Source: CAYYIS01 sp964470965 (GTDB lineage Bacteria; JAAXHH01; JABIQT01). Taken from it: DNA of 64,000 nucleotides. Every line of letters starts with the position of its first letter. Within the stretch, counting starts at the first letter, position 1. This document shows positions 33,962 through 43,307 of the stretch, piece after piece. Made by a program: the position numbers and the translations under genes. The DNA lies in contig CAYYIS010000021.1 in assembly GCA_964470965.1 (NCBI GenBank), positions 14,116 through 78,115 on the forward strand, in the 5' to 3' direction. A model generated the notes under the pieces. It was not told the DNA's origin. It saw only the letters and a program-made list of their open reading frames with translations, and did not search any database.

Positions 33962-35140
33962 ATGAGTACAGCTTACAGCCAGTTAAACCCCGGAAAACGA
34001 TACCTGATGGGGCCGGGCCCCAGTGATATGCACCAGCGGGTGTATCAGGCAATGTCCGCGCCCCTGGTGGGTCATCTGGATCCCTATTTTCAAAAACTGA
34101 TGGAAGAAACGAAACATCTGTTGCGCTATGTCTTCCAAACGCAAAATGAATGGACCATCCCTATCTCCGCTACCGGTTCCGCGGGAATGGAAACCTGCTT
34201 CTGTAATCTCATCGAACCGGATGACGAAGTGCTCATTTGCGTTGCCGGTTATTTTGGTGATCGGATGACGCAGATGGTGGGGCGTCACGGGGGGCGGTTG
34301 GTACGACTGGACGGCGAGTGGGGTAAGCCGTTTGCGCCTGACCAGGTAAAACAGGCGTTGGATGGATGCCAGGCAAAGATCGTGGGAATCGTTCATGCGG
34401 AAACTTCTACTGGCGTCATGCAGCCAATAGCTGAAATTGCCCGGATCGTGCACGATCATGACGCACTGCTTATAGTTGATACCGTAGCGTCACTGGGTGG
34501 AACGGACATTCCGGTCGATCACTGGGGCATCGATGTGTGCTATACCGGAAGTCAGAAATGCCTCAGCGCACCACCTGGCGTAGCGCCGTTGACGATGAAC
34601 GAGCGGGCGCGGCAGAAGATCCTCAATCGAACGGTCCCCGTCGATAGCTGGTATCTGGATATGGCACTGCTGATGAAATACTGGGGTAGCGACCGCTTAT
34701 ATCATCACACGGCACCGGTAACCATGATCTATGCGCTCCGGGAGGCACTGATATTGATCCATGAAGAAGGCCTGGAAAAGAGCTTTGCACGGCATAGGCT
34801 GAACTACCGCGCGTTTGAAGCAGGTGTGGACGCCATGGGGCTCTCTTTCTTCGTGGAGGAACCTTACCGTGCGCCCATGATCAACCCGATTCTGGTGCCG
34901 GAAGGCGTCGATGAGGCGAAGCTGCGGGGGCGGTTGTTGGGAGAATACGACATCGAGGTAGGCGGCGGTCTGGGCGCACTCAAGGGCAAAGCTTTCCGGG
35001 TCGGTCTTATGGGACAGGGCTCCCAGAAAGACCATGTGCTGCTGTTCCTGGGCGCACTGGAAGAGGCCCTTCTTGCGGAAGGTCATCAGGTAAACGATAG
35101 CGGAGTCTCGGCTGCAGGTGAAATTTATAGCCAGGAATAA
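33962..35140 (+). CDS. Class V aminotransferase (alanine/serine-glyoxylate type)
   Basis: A 392-residue PLP enzyme of the alanine-glyoxylate/serine-glyoxylate aminotransferase family. Landmarks are LMGPGPSDMHQRVYQAM and PLVGHLDPYF at the N-terminus, SATGSAGMETC, VHAETSTGV, LLIVDTVASLGGTDI (Asp that contacts the PLP nitrogen), and YTGSQKCLSAPPGVA with the PLP lysine. The C-terminal GGGLGALKGKAFRVGLMGQG is standard. Likely reactions are glyoxylate to glycine with alanine, serine or a ureide as donor. It begins a run of metabolic genes including a cupin and creatininase-family proteins. Confidence 0.9.
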   Translation: MSTAYSQLNPGKRYLMGPGPSDMHQRVYQAMSAPLVGHLDPYFQKLMEETKHLLRYVFQTQNEWTIPISATGSAGMETCFCNLIEPDDEVLICVAGYFGDRMTQMVGRHGGRLVRLDGEWGKPFAPDQVKQALDGCQAKIVGIVHAETSTGVMQPIAEIARIVHDHDALLIVDTVASLGGTDIPVDHWGIDVCYTGSQKCLSAPPGVAPLTMNERARQKILNRTVPVDSWYLDMALLMKYWGSDRLYHHTAPVTMIYALREALILIHEEGLEKSFARHRLNYRAFEAGVDAMGLSFFVEEPYRAPMINPILVPEGVDEAKLRGRLLGEYDIEVGGGLGALKGKAFRVGLMGQGSQKDHVLLFLGALEEALLAEGHQVNDSGVSAAGEIYSQE

Positions 35141-35170
35141 CATCTGCGGTCTTTTGAAAGGAAATCAATC

Positions 35171-35494
35171 ATGTATTTCTATGAAAATTCCGACATGACC
35201 CACAGCACCATAGCGCCGGGATTCGATATCGATGTGATAACCGGTGAAAAAGGCCAGATGTCATTCGTCACTCTGGAGCCGGGCGCGACGGTGCCGATGC
35301 ACGATCACCCTCATGAACAGATGGGATATATCATGGAGGGTGATTTCGATTTTACGATTGGTGACGAAACGCGGAGAGTGAAACCCGGTGATAAATACGT
35401 CATTCCCGGTGGCGTTACGCACGGTATCACGAAAGTATATATCAGGTCTCTGGCTCTGGATATCTTCAGTCCGCCGAGAGAAGAATACGCTTAG
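35171..35494 (+). CDS. Small cupin-domain protein
   Basis: A 107-residue single cupin barrel. Motif 1 is MHDHPHEQMGYIMEGDFDFTIG (metal-binding His and Glu) and motif 2 is PGDKYVIPGGVTHGI. Such proteins bind a divalent metal and act as isomerases, epimerases or dioxygenases, or as sensor modules. AAAGGAAA lies before the ATG, and the gene sits 30 bases after the aminotransferase. Its substrate cannot be read from the sequence. Confidence 0.82.
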   Translation: MYFYENSDMTHSTIAPGFDIDVITGEKGQMSFVTLEPGATVPMHDHPHEQMGYIMEGDFDFTIGDETRRVKPGDKYVIPGGVTHGITKVYIRSLALDIFSPPREEYA

Positions 35495-35497
35495 TTC

Positions 35498-36262
35498 GTG
35501 CCGTTCAGTTTTGGTCATACTTCCATGAAGAGTAGGTTCAAACTTGGTGAGGATGCGCCGTTTGTCCGGTACGCTCTGAGTTCCAGGTCGGTACTCTACA
35601 GCGCCCTTTTCGCGTTACCGTTGTTTCTGCTCTATGAAGCGATGGCGCTCATTTTTCGTGAGGAAGTCGACAACATCCGCAACGGAGCGGATGTGCTGCT
35701 GAAGCAGCTTCTCGGGTTGGTGGGTGTGCACGGTCTTATCAACGTCAGCCTCGTGATGCTCGTCGGACTCCTGGTCGTAATAGGGTACAACAGAAATCAG
35801 GTATCGGGTCCGATCCGTATTCGCTATTTTGCTCTGATGTTTGGTGAGAGTATTTTATATGGACTCGGTTTGGGAATGGTTGTTTCCTGGATCGTACAGA
35901 TGATGCTCTTGGCGACCGGAACCGGTAATTTGCAGACGCAGATCATTATTTCTCTGGGCGCCGGTGTGTATGAAGAACTGGTGTTTCGCGTATTTTTGGT
36001 CTCCGGTCTGTTCCTGTTTCTACATCGGCTGCTCGGGTTTCGTAACTTTTCGGCGTATGTGATCTCCGCCGTGGCCGCCGCGCTCATCTTTTCCTGGTTC
36101 CATTACGTAGGTCCCCTGGGAGACACTTGGGCACTGCACTCGTTTCTGTACCGTTTTGTTGCCGGCCTGGTTCTATCCGGTCTATACATCCTTCGCGGCT
36201 ACGGCATCACGGCATACACTCATGCACTCTATGACCTGTTCGTGACGTTCAGCGCTGTATGA
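35498..36262 (+). CDS. CPBP-family intramembrane metalloprotease
   Basis: A 254-residue membrane protein with about six to eight helices and the CPBP (Abi, Rce1-like) motifs: EELVFR in AGVYEELVFRVFLVSGL and the His-containing FSWFHYVG further on. Family members cleave prenylated or other membrane peptides, or give self-immunity to bacteriocins. The GTG at 35498 follows the cupin stop by 4 bases; ATG 35525 is an alternative start. Neither has a convincing ribosome-binding site, so translation may be coupled to the cupin gene. Confidence 0.8.
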   Translation: MPFSFGHTSMKSRFKLGEDAPFVRYALSSRSVLYSALFALPLFLLYEAMALIFREEVDNIRNGADVLLKQLLGLVGVHGLINVSLVMLVGLLVVIGYNRNQVSGPIRIRYFALMFGESILYGLGLGMVVSWIVQMMLLATGTGNLQTQIIISLGAGVYEELVFRVFLVSGLFLFLHRLLGFRNFSAYVISAVAAALIFSWFHYVGPLGDTWALHSFLYRFVAGLVLSGLYILRGYGITAYTHALYDLFVTFSAV

Positions 36263-36272
36263 TGAGACGCCA

Positions 36273-37046
36273 TTGTATCCTTTTCTCTTTGAAATTGGAC
36301 CCGTAGCGGTCCCCAGCTTCGGCGTCATGATGATGACCGGTTTTCTGGGAAGCATGCTCCTACTCAGGCGAGAACTGATCCGGAAGGAGATGGACGGGGC
36401 GCTGGCGGAAACGCTGGCTGTGGCGGCCATGATCGGAGGACTGGTTGGTGCGAAGATCTATTTTATCGTCGAAGCATGGTCGTATGTCTGGAACGACCCA
36501 TACACGTACTTCCTGACCGGCGCCGGGTTTACATTTTTCGGTGGCTTCATAGGTGGCTTCATCGGGGTGCTGATGGTCACTCGGAAGCGGCATCTTCCGT
36601 TTCTCCCGGTACTTGACGCCATCGGCCTGACGCTTCCCATCGGTTACGGTATAGGCCGTATCGGCTGCCAGTTGGCGGGTGACGGTGATTATGGCACGCC
36701 GACCGACCTTCCCTGGGGCATGGCATATCCCAACGGTGTGGTCCCCACGCTGGAACGCGTGCATCCAACTCCGGTCTATGAAACGTTGTATTCCGTGCTG
36801 ACTCTGTGTATACTGTTGAAACTGAGAGTCCGTCTTCACAAACCCGGGCAACTGTTCTGTGTCTACCTCATCATGATCGGCTTCAGTCGGTTTTTTGTGG
36901 AGTTTATCCGTATAAATCCGGCCGTTCTATTCGGCCTCTCGGATGCCCAGATCATCAGTATTCTCATGATGCTCACCGGCGGGATTTGCCTGCGGGTGAA
37001 GTCGCGAAAATCACTAGCAGTCAGCAATGAAACCACCAGTTTTTAG
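36273..37046 (+). CDS. lgt: Prolipoprotein diacylglyceryl transferase
   Basis: Transfers diacylglycerol from phosphatidylglycerol to the lipobox cysteine of pre-lipoproteins; inner membrane. The 257 residues have about seven hydrophobic helices and the Lgt signature GYGIGRIGCQLAGDGDYG, then LPWGMAYP and VHPTPVYETLYS, and FFVEFIRIN near the end. The only suitable start is TTG 36273; the nearby ATGs at 36259 and 36262 are out of frame. Confidence 0.93.
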   Translation: MYPFLFEIGPVAVPSFGVMMMTGFLGSMLLLRRELIRKEMDGALAETLAVAAMIGGLVGAKIYFIVEAWSYVWNDPYTYFLTGAGFTFFGGFIGGFIGVLMVTRKRHLPFLPVLDAIGLTLPIGYGIGRIGCQLAGDGDYGTPTDLPWGMAYPNGVVPTLERVHPTPVYETLYSVLTLCILLKLRVRLHKPGQLFCVYLIMIGFSRFFVEFIRINPAVLFGLSDAQIISILMMLTGGICLRVKSRKSLAVSNETTSF

Positions 37047-37070
37047 TTCAATTCACACAAAGGAGAAGTG

Positions 37071-37814
37071 ATGTCCAGTTTACCCTACGATCGTTCCGTG
37101 CAGCTTTGGAAAATGACCCGACGCCAGTTCCGGGAGGGTATTAACGACGGTAGCCTTAAAGCCGCTATTATTCCCACCGGTAGTACGGAACAACACAACG
37201 AACACCTGGAAATGTCTCACGATACCGCCAGCGCGGTACATGTGTCCTCTCTGGCAGCGCAGAAACTGTATCCAAATGTGGTGGTGACCACACCGATCGC
37301 CATCGGCATTTCAGAGCACTGGATGGACCACAAGGGTACACTCACGACTCGCCCGGAGATATTCACCGAGCTGTTATATGACGTGGCCGACAGCATGAAA
37401 CGAGGTGGCATACAACACGTGATGGCTATCAACGGCCATGCCGGTAACGCGGGACCAGTCAACAATGTTTTGGATGACCTGAAATCGCGCCTCGGTATTG
37501 ATTTCCGGTTTCATTCCTATTGGGAATCGTTCGACGAAAATCTTGTCAAGAAGCAGATGGAATCCGGTAACTGCCCCGGCCATGCCAGTGAGTTCGAGAC
37601 GTCTTTTGCATTCGCTGCTTTTCCCCGTCAAATACACTGGGAGGGTGTGGATTACGACAACGCCGACCTCACCATAGGTGAGGTCGATCGGGCTACCCAG
37701 GACCGGGACTTCCATCACGAAGCCAAACTGGCCAATGCAGTCAAAGGCCAGGCTATGATCGACGTGGCTGTAGACTGGGTGGCGTCCAAGGTTCAGGAGA
37801 TGATCGGGAGCTAA
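37071..37814 (+). CDS. Creatininase-family amidohydrolase (copy 1)
   Basis: A 247-residue member of the creatininase family, which hydrolyses cyclic or linear amide bonds with two metal ions. The metal motif GSTEQHNEHLEMSHDT corresponds to the family GSxEqHGxHLPxxtD, INGHAGN to NGHGGN, and a C-terminal acidic region HASEFETS follows. AGGAGA lies 5 bases before ATG 37071. A second family member lies 1.2 kb downstream on the other side of a dehydrogenase gene. The substrate is unknown; creatinine and folate-type amides are only possibilities. Confidence 0.87.
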   Translation: MSSLPYDRSVQLWKMTRRQFREGINDGSLKAAIIPTGSTEQHNEHLEMSHDTASAVHVSSLAAQKLYPNVVVTTPIAIGISEHWMDHKGTLTTRPEIFTELLYDVADSMKRGGIQHVMAINGHAGNAGPVNNVLDDLKSRLGIDFRFHSYWESFDENLVKKQMESGNCPGHASEFETSFAFAAFPRQIHWEGVDYDNADLTIGEVDRATQDRDFHHEAKLANAVKGQAMIDVAVDWVASKVQEMIGS

Positions 37815-37838
37815 TTTTCCTGGAGAGAAAGGAGTATC

Positions 37839-38936
37839 ATGCCGAAGTCATCATTCGACCCGCTCCGAGTCGGGCTGATCGGATGCGGTAATATCGCAGG
37901 GGGTTACGGAGGAAGTCTGTCCACCCGCCCCGACCTTATTGACATCATTGGGGCGTTTGATATCGATGCGGACAAGAGACATGCATTTACATCCGAATTC
38001 GGTGGCAAAGGATACGATACTCTTGACGCATTACTTGCCGATCCGGATATCGAGGCGGTAATCAATCTCACAGCCCACCATGCTCATGCTGAAGTTTCTT
38101 CACTGGCAATGAAGGCCGGAAAACACGTACACAGCGAGAAGCCGCTTGCTGCCTCGCGGGAAGACGGACGAATGCTGCTGGATCTGGCCGAACAGCAGGG
38201 CGTTCGACTGAGCTGCAGTCCGTTCACTTTTCTGGGAGAAGGTCAGCAGACCGTGTGGAAAGCCATTCGAGATGGTGCGATCGGGCAAGTGCGCCTGGTC
38301 TATGCGGAGATGAATTGGAACTGGATTGAGGCGTGGCACCCCGCTCCGGAGGGCTTCTTCGCAAGGGGTGCCGGTCCACTGCTCGACGTGGGAGTATATC
38401 CCCTTACGTTCCTCACCACGCTCTTGGGTCCGGTAGACCGAGTGATTGGTACCGGTGGCTACCTGAAAGAGGAACGCACTATCGGGAATGGGCCGCTGGC
38501 CGGACAGACGTTTCAAGTCGGTACGCCGGATCATGTAACAGGTCACTTGGAATTCGCATCCGGAGCAGTGGGCCGTGTTACCGCTAGCTTCTACGCTGCG
38601 AGTCATCAGACCGGCTGTGAATTTCACGGTGACGAGGGCGCCTTATTTATCAGCACACCGCACGATTTCGACGGTACGATTGAGATGCGGAAAGGGCGGG
38701 ACGGCCCTTGGACGAATATGCCACTGATAAAAGAAGGCTACCACGGAGTAGAATGGGGCCGTGCGGTGTTTGAGCTGGCCGAGGTGGTCCGAATCGGTAA
38801 ACCCCAGATGGTCACCGGTGCCCAGGCTAACCATGTGCTCGATATCTGTCTCGGCATCATAGAATCGATCGAAGACGGCGGTCCCAGAGAGGTAACGTCA
38901 GCCTTCCAGCCGCCTCCGCCTTATGATTACGCTTAA
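37839..38936 (+). CDS. Gfo/Idh/MocA-family oxidoreductase
   Basis: A 365-residue NAD(P)-dependent dehydrogenase. The Rossmann motif is VGLIGCGNIAGGYG; NLTAHHAHAEVSSLAMKAGK leads to the signature HSEKPLAASREDG, which holds the catalytic-region Lys. The C-terminal alpha/beta domain has AGPLLDVGVYPLTFLTTLLG. Family members oxidise sugars, inositols or related polyols. AAAGGAG lies 5-6 bases before the ATG. Its position between two creatininase-family genes suggests a shared catabolic pathway, but the substrate is not evident. Confidence 0.9.
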   Translation: MPKSSFDPLRVGLIGCGNIAGGYGGSLSTRPDLIDIIGAFDIDADKRHAFTSEFGGKGYDTLDALLADPDIEAVINLTAHHAHAEVSSLAMKAGKHVHSEKPLAASREDGRMLLDLAEQQGVRLSCSPFTFLGEGQQTVWKAIRDGAIGQVRLVYAEMNWNWIEAWHPAPEGFFARGAGPLLDVGVYPLTFLTTLLGPVDRVIGTGGYLKEERTIGNGPLAGQTFQVGTPDHVTGHLEFASGAVGRVTASFYAASHQTGCEFHGDEGALFISTPHDFDGTIEMRKGRDGPWTNMPLIKEGYHGVEWGRAVFELAEVVRIGKPQMVTGAQANHVLDICLGIIESIEDGGPREVTSAFQPPPPYDYA

Positions 38937-38973
38937 TCTGGGATGACTTCCCCAGTAAGCCAAGGAGCCACCT

Positions 38974-39726
38974 GTGCCGCCTCCAAACGCCCATTGGAAA
39001 TATTACCACGAATTGCGTCCCGATGAGTTAGCGGCCTGCAGGGATGCGACGCCGGTGGCGTTCTGGCCGTTGGGGTTGCTCGAGCACCACGGCTGGCATC
39101 TGCCTGTCGGATTCGACGGCATAAAGGCGGAGCGCATCTGTGTACGTATCGCGAAAAAGACGGGCGGTCTGATTTTTCCAACCATGTGGTGGGGTACTGG
39201 TGGAGGACACGGGGATTTCCAGTGGACCCACTACCAGCCGGAAGACGCCGTCGTGTCAATGCTGACTACGACCACACAACAATTAATATCGTTCGGATTC
39301 CGTGTGATCGTCCTGATGGCGGGCCATTATCCCTGGCAGAAATTGCTGGACCGGCACCTACCGTCGATCCAGGAAGCGTATCCGGATGTTTTGCTCATCT
39401 GGGGTACGGAGGCGTCCGTGGGTGGAAAGGCGGTTAAGCTGCCGGGAGATCATGCGGCCCGGGAGGAGACGTCATACGGCCTCGCTTTGTTCCCGGGGTT
39501 GGTGGATATGGACGCCATGCACTCCGGGCGAAGCGAAACCGAATCCTGGCCGGAAGGTCAGGTGCCGCCCCTTGAACAACGCCATCTCGGCGTAGAGTTC
39601 AACGCAAACCACCCCCTTTTTGCCCAGTTAGGAGAAGACGCCCGGACCGCAACGACCGCTCGGGGTGAGGACGGCATCGCTCGACTCGTTGATTTTCTCT
39701 CTGGCGTGATCATGGAACGTCTATAG
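38974..39726 (+). CDS. Creatininase-family amidohydrolase (copy 2)
   Basis: A 250-residue creatininase-family protein divergent from copy 1. The metal motif reads LGLLEHHGWHLPVGFDG (Glu, His and Asp kept). GGGHGDFQWTHYQPEDAVVS follows, and MAGHYPWQ stands where NGHGGN is usual, so one conserved asparagine is lost. The start is GTG 38974 with AAGGAG 6 bases upstream. Two different family members in one cluster suggest successive amide hydrolyses or different substrates. Confidence 0.83.
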   Translation: MPPPNAHWKYYHELRPDELAACRDATPVAFWPLGLLEHHGWHLPVGFDGIKAERICVRIAKKTGGLIFPTMWWGTGGGHGDFQWTHYQPEDAVVSMLTTTTQQLISFGFRVIVLMAGHYPWQKLLDRHLPSIQEAYPDVLLIWGTEASVGGKAVKLPGDHAAREETSYGLALFPGLVDMDAMHSGRSETESWPEGQVPPLEQRHLGVEFNANHPLFAQLGEDARTATTARGEDGIARLVDFLSGVIMERL

Positions 39727-39885
39727 AAACACTTCACCAAAGAAACCGTGACCTCACTCATCGGTTGAGACCGTATCAGGAATTGCGCTCGCACTCAGGC
39801 GGAAACAAAGGCGGATATGCATCGCCGCCTGGCAGGGGACTCATCCGATCGAGTTATTGATTCAACAAAATAAAGCGTCCGCGGT

Positions 39886-40305
39886 TTAAATCTGTACAAG
39901 CTCGATTAACACACCGTCCGGATCTAGCGCGCATACTACTCCGCCGGCGTCCGGAGCGGAAACCGGTTCCGATAGAAACGATACACCTTTTTCCTGCAAA
40001 TCATCTCTTGTCTGATAGACGTCTTCAACGAAAAATGTCAGCCAGCGTACGCCGGCGGCAAAGTCATGAGACCGGCGGGGCGGTGGAATTTGGGTTTCCA
40101 TCAGCTTGATCAACGTCCGACCTGCCCGTAGCCGTACCTGCCGGAATCCGGTAGGTGCCAGGCCCGCGCCGGTTGCTACATCGTCCGGTATCTCAATATC
40201 GAGTACGACCTCCAGGCCGAGTTGATCGCGATAAAATCGCAGAGACTCTTCGAAATGACTGCAGGTGATGGCGATATCCACAACGGGACGGGTAAGCGTT
40301 AACAT
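39886..40305 (-). CDS. VOC-family (glyoxalase/dioxygenase-type) protein
   Basis: A 139-residue vicinal-oxygen-chelate protein with two beta-alpha-beta-beta-beta modules: VVDIAITCSHFEESLRFYRDQLGLEVV, then VRLRAGRTLIKLMETQIP, VRWLTFFVEDVYQTRDDLQEKGV, and the C-terminal CALDPDGVLIELVQI with the Glu metal ligand. It is convergent with the creatininase-like gene and divergent from the propeller gene. The activity (lyase, isomerase, dioxygenase or resistance protein) cannot be assigned. Confidence 0.83.
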   Translation of the reverse strand: MLTLTRPVVDIAITCSHFEESLRFYRDQLGLEVVLDIEIPDDVATGAGLAPTGFRQVRLRAGRTLIKLMETQIPPPRRSHDFAAGVRWLTFFVEDVYQTRDDLQEKGVSFLSEPVSAPDAGGVVCALDPDGVLIELVQI

Positions 40306-40395
40306 GATTTAACTCCTTGTTGGTTATTGATGTCTCAAGGACTTCCTCTGGTGCAATCATGGTCAGTTAATTCTATAGTTACACAGGAGAATCCG

Positions 40396-41763
40396 ATGAC
40401 CCAATTGTTGGAAATAGGGGCCCGACGTGAATTGTTTGTTGATGACTATCTGGTCGACCGACTGATCGATACTAGCTTCCACCTGCACCCGCCGATCCGG
40501 CGGGAGGTTGTGTTCCAGGTTAGAGCGCCTTTGGAAAACGCCTGCACCGGCTGTTACAATTTCACCCGTGACGGCGACCGAATTCTCGTGTATTACCGAG
40601 GGTTCTACCCCATAGGTGAACAGGGAGCCGACCTGGGAGAACGCCAGACCACCAACCTGCTGACCAGTACCGATGGTATCACGTTTGAGCGACCGAATCT
40701 GGGATTGATAGATGATGGAAGCAACAATATCCTCAATCGGGGTATCCATGCCCATAATTTCTGCACATTTCTAGACGGGAAACCCGGTATACCACTTGAC
40801 GAGCGCTTCAAGGCGGTTGGCGGCGTGGGCAAGGACAGTCTATACGGCTTTGTGTCGCCTGATGGTCTAAACTGGGCTAAGGTCCAGGAAGAACCGCTCC
40901 ACATCACGGGCGCCTTCGATTCAGTGAACGTGCCGCTATGGGATCCTCATGCCCAATGTTACAGAATTTTCAGCCGCTACTTCGCGGAAACCCCGAATGG
41001 TATGATACGCGCCATACAGAGCTGCGTCTCGGACGATTTTATCCACTGGAGCGAGCCGGAGCCACACGTATACGACGAGGGGCTTCCCCTGGAACATTTC
41101 TATACGAACGCTACTGTCCCCTGCCCCGGTGCCGAACATATTCTGCTTTCGTTTCCGATGCGGTTTCTGCCGGATCGGGTGGTTGACACGGCCGGCATGG
41201 ATTATCCGGGACGAGGCCTGTCCGATGCGGTGTTCATGTCCAGCCGTGACGGGGTTCATTGGACACGCACCTTTCCGGAGGCATGGATCAGGCCGGGCAC
41301 GGACTACCGCAACTGGTCCCACAGAAGCTGCACCCCGGCCGTAGGGCTCGTTGAAACTGCTCCGGATGAATGGTCCATGTACATTTCCGAACATTACGGA
41401 TGGGATACAAACCGAATACGCAGGCTAACGGTCCGCCCCCACGGGTTTGCTTCCGTCCGGGCGGGATACCACGGTGGTGAAATCATCACAAAACCGATCA
41501 AGTTTGCCGTCGGTAACCTTTATTTGAATTATGCAACCTCGGCTGCCGGATCGATTGCCGTGGAAATTCAGGATGCCTCAGGAACCCCGATCGAAGGTTA
41601 CAAGTCACAGGACATGGATCCCATCTATGGCGACGCATTCGACAGGGAGATCCGCTGGCATCACCAATTCAATTTGTCGCGGCTGAAAAACACACCGGTT
41701 CGATTGCGTTTTATTCTGAATGATGCCGACCTGTTCTCTTTCCGTGTTGGACAGAGCACGTGA
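40396..41763 (+). CDS. Beta-propeller glycoside-hydrolase-like protein
   Basis: A 455-residue cytoplasmic-looking protein without a signal peptide. It begins LLEIGARRELFVDDYLVDRL and has repeated beta-rich segments such as LTSTDGITFERPNLG, FVSPDGLNWAKVQE and FMSSRDGVHWTRTFPEAW, which resemble the blades of GH32/GH43-type five-bladed propellers. Function unknown; a role on a carbohydrate substrate is an inference from fold. AGGAGA lies 5 bases before ATG 40396. Its stop TGA overlaps the start of the thioesterase gene (TGATG). Confidence 0.68.
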   Translation: MTQLLEIGARRELFVDDYLVDRLIDTSFHLHPPIRREVVFQVRAPLENACTGCYNFTRDGDRILVYYRGFYPIGEQGADLGERQTTNLLTSTDGITFERPNLGLIDDGSNNILNRGIHAHNFCTFLDGKPGIPLDERFKAVGGVGKDSLYGFVSPDGLNWAKVQEEPLHITGAFDSVNVPLWDPHAQCYRIFSRYFAETPNGMIRAIQSCVSDDFIHWSEPEPHVYDEGLPLEHFYTNATVPCPGAEHILLSFPMRFLPDRVVDTAGMDYPGRGLSDAVFMSSRDGVHWTRTFPEAWIRPGTDYRNWSHRSCTPAVGLVETAPDEWSMYISEHYGWDTNRIRRLTVRPHGFASVRAGYHGGEIITKPIKFAVGNLYLNYATSAAGSIAVEIQDASGTPIEGYKSQDMDPIYGDAFDREIRWHHQFNLSRLKNTPVRLRFILNDADLFSFRVGQST

Positions 41764-42206
41764 TGGATTTCCGATTCTCCCTCGAATTGACCGTACGCGA
41801 TTACGAATGCGATTTCCAGGGCATCGTGAACAACGCGGTATATCTCAATTACCTGGAACATGCTCGGCACGTCTTTGGGAAGTCTGTGGGCCTCGATGTT
41901 GTCGAACTGGCAACGCGCGGCATCAATGTGGTCCTGGTCCGTTCAGAGATAGAATACCGGGCCTCTCTGCGGACCGGTGATTCCTTTAAGGTAGCGCTGA
42001 ATGTTAACCGATGCTCCCGCTTAAAATTTGCGTTTGACCAGCGTATATACAGAATACCGGCTGAATGTGCTGAAGCGACATATATCAGATCAAATTTGAT
42101 TCTCAAAGCCCTGATGACGGCTACAGCCTTAAATGAACACGGCCGACCATTCCAGGCTCCAGAACTGGATGCACTATTCAGGAATGAGCCCATGTCGCGG
42201 GATTAA
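41763..42206 (+). CDS. Hot-dog-fold acyl-CoA thioesterase (YbgC/4HBT-like)
   Basis: A 147-residue member of the 4-hydroxybenzoyl-CoA thioesterase family. The active-site segment YECDFQGIVNNAVYLNYLEHAR keeps the catalytic Asp and the VNNxxYLxYxE pattern. The central RSEIEYRASLRTGDSFKV is also typical. It is translationally coupled to the propeller gene by TGATG overlap. The acyl-CoA substrate is unknown. Confidence 0.86.
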   Translation: MDFRFSLELTVRDYECDFQGIVNNAVYLNYLEHARHVFGKSVGLDVVELATRGINVVLVRSEIEYRASLRTGDSFKVALNVNRCSRLKFAFDQRIYRIPAECAEATYIRSNLILKALMTATALNEHGRPFQAPELDALFRNEPMSRD

Positions 42207-42513
42207 TGCAAACTCCAATTATTTGAGGCATCTGTGCGTGTGTGGCATGTTATGGTCTGCGCCCTTGTACCCCCCAGGTAGGTACGGCGCTGTAGGCGCA
42301 TCTGTTGACACGGGAAAAAGGACGTTGCAGATGCCTATCCCGTCATGGCATCCCCTCAGTTTGTGAAATGACAGGATCCGGCCACATTGCCTGGTCCACA
42401 TCGGGTCGATCCTTGGTTGGCAGCTGTCGTCCATTTTGACACCCGGACGTTCGCTGGCCACCGCTCTTACGATCCGCCACCGATGGCGTTGACAATCCAC
42501 GGCTCAAGGCAGT
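42207..42513. other. Gene-free stretch, 307 bases
   Basis: It lies between the convergent thioesterase and TVP38-type genes. I see no gene and no strong terminator. Confidence 0.5.
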
Positions 42514-43278
42514 CTACCCTTCCTCAACGCCGGTCGAGTGCTTGCTGATTTTACGATAAAAATATGGAGCAAGAGATACTACGATCAGAAGCCCCATAGA
42601 AATCCCAGCATTGGTCAGCGCAGCTTCCCGAGCGGCCGCCGCGGCTGATTCATTCTGAACTCCTGAACCCGAGAAATACAATTGGGCGAGGGCGGCGGAG
42701 GCGTAGACATACACCAGGATACCGGGGATCATACCGAACAGCGTGCCCAGCAGGTAGTGGACGTAACGGACACCGGACAGGCCGAAGGCATAGTTGAGCA
42801 TGTTGAACGGAACCATCGGAATCAGCCGAAGTTGGAGCACACGCAGCAGTCCCTGATTCCTGATCAGACGATCCAAAGTTTCGATGCGGCCTTTTACTTT
42901 ACGCGCTACATAATCCCGCCCAAGTTTACGTGCCAGACCGAACGTCAGATTGGCGCCCAGGTTGGCACCTATGAAAACATAGATAGCGCCGTTGACTGTC
43001 CCGAAGGTCAGACCGCCCAATATGGTAAGCAGCAGTCCCGGTGCTGCTACAAGCGTTCCGCTTACGTAAATGCCGATATAAGCCAGCGGCGCCCACCAGA
43101 ATTTAGCGATGGAGGCGAAGAAAGTCTGGAGTCGTTCCGGCGACAAATATTCGCTTAGCGGCGGGAACCGGAATGCCAGGATTCCGGCAGCAACGATCGC
43201 CACGAGTATTAATGCCTTTGCCGCCGAACCGGAACGGGAGGCTTCTTCTCCATTGGAAACATTCACTGATACAGGCAT
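42514..43278 (-). CDS. TVP38/TMEM64 (DedA-superfamily) membrane protein
   Basis: A 254-residue membrane protein with about six helices. The SNARE-associated (VTT) domain is clear: APGLLLTILGGLTFGTVNGAIYV, then ANLTFGLARKLGRDYVAR, VLQLRLIPMVPFNMLNYAFGL (the conserved R-x-x-P-x-x-P/N re-entrant segment) and YLLGTLFGMIPGILVYVY. DedA-superfamily members act as lipid scramblases or transporters. It lies on the same strand as, and 29 bases downstream of, the DUF547 gene. Confidence 0.87.
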   Translation of the reverse strand: MPVSVNVSNGEEASRSGSAAKALILVAIVAAGILAFRFPPLSEYLSPERLQTFFASIAKFWWAPLAYIGIYVSGTLVAAPGLLLTILGGLTFGTVNGAIYVFIGANLGANLTFGLARKLGRDYVARKVKGRIETLDRLIRNQGLLRVLQLRLIPMVPFNMLNYAFGLSGVRYVHYLLGTLFGMIPGILVYVYASAALAQLYFSGSGVQNESAAAAAREAALTNAGISMGLLIVVSLAPYFYRKISKHSTGVEEG

Positions 43279-43307
43279 ATGTGATCCCTTTGTCGAATGT
43301 CTTCCAC

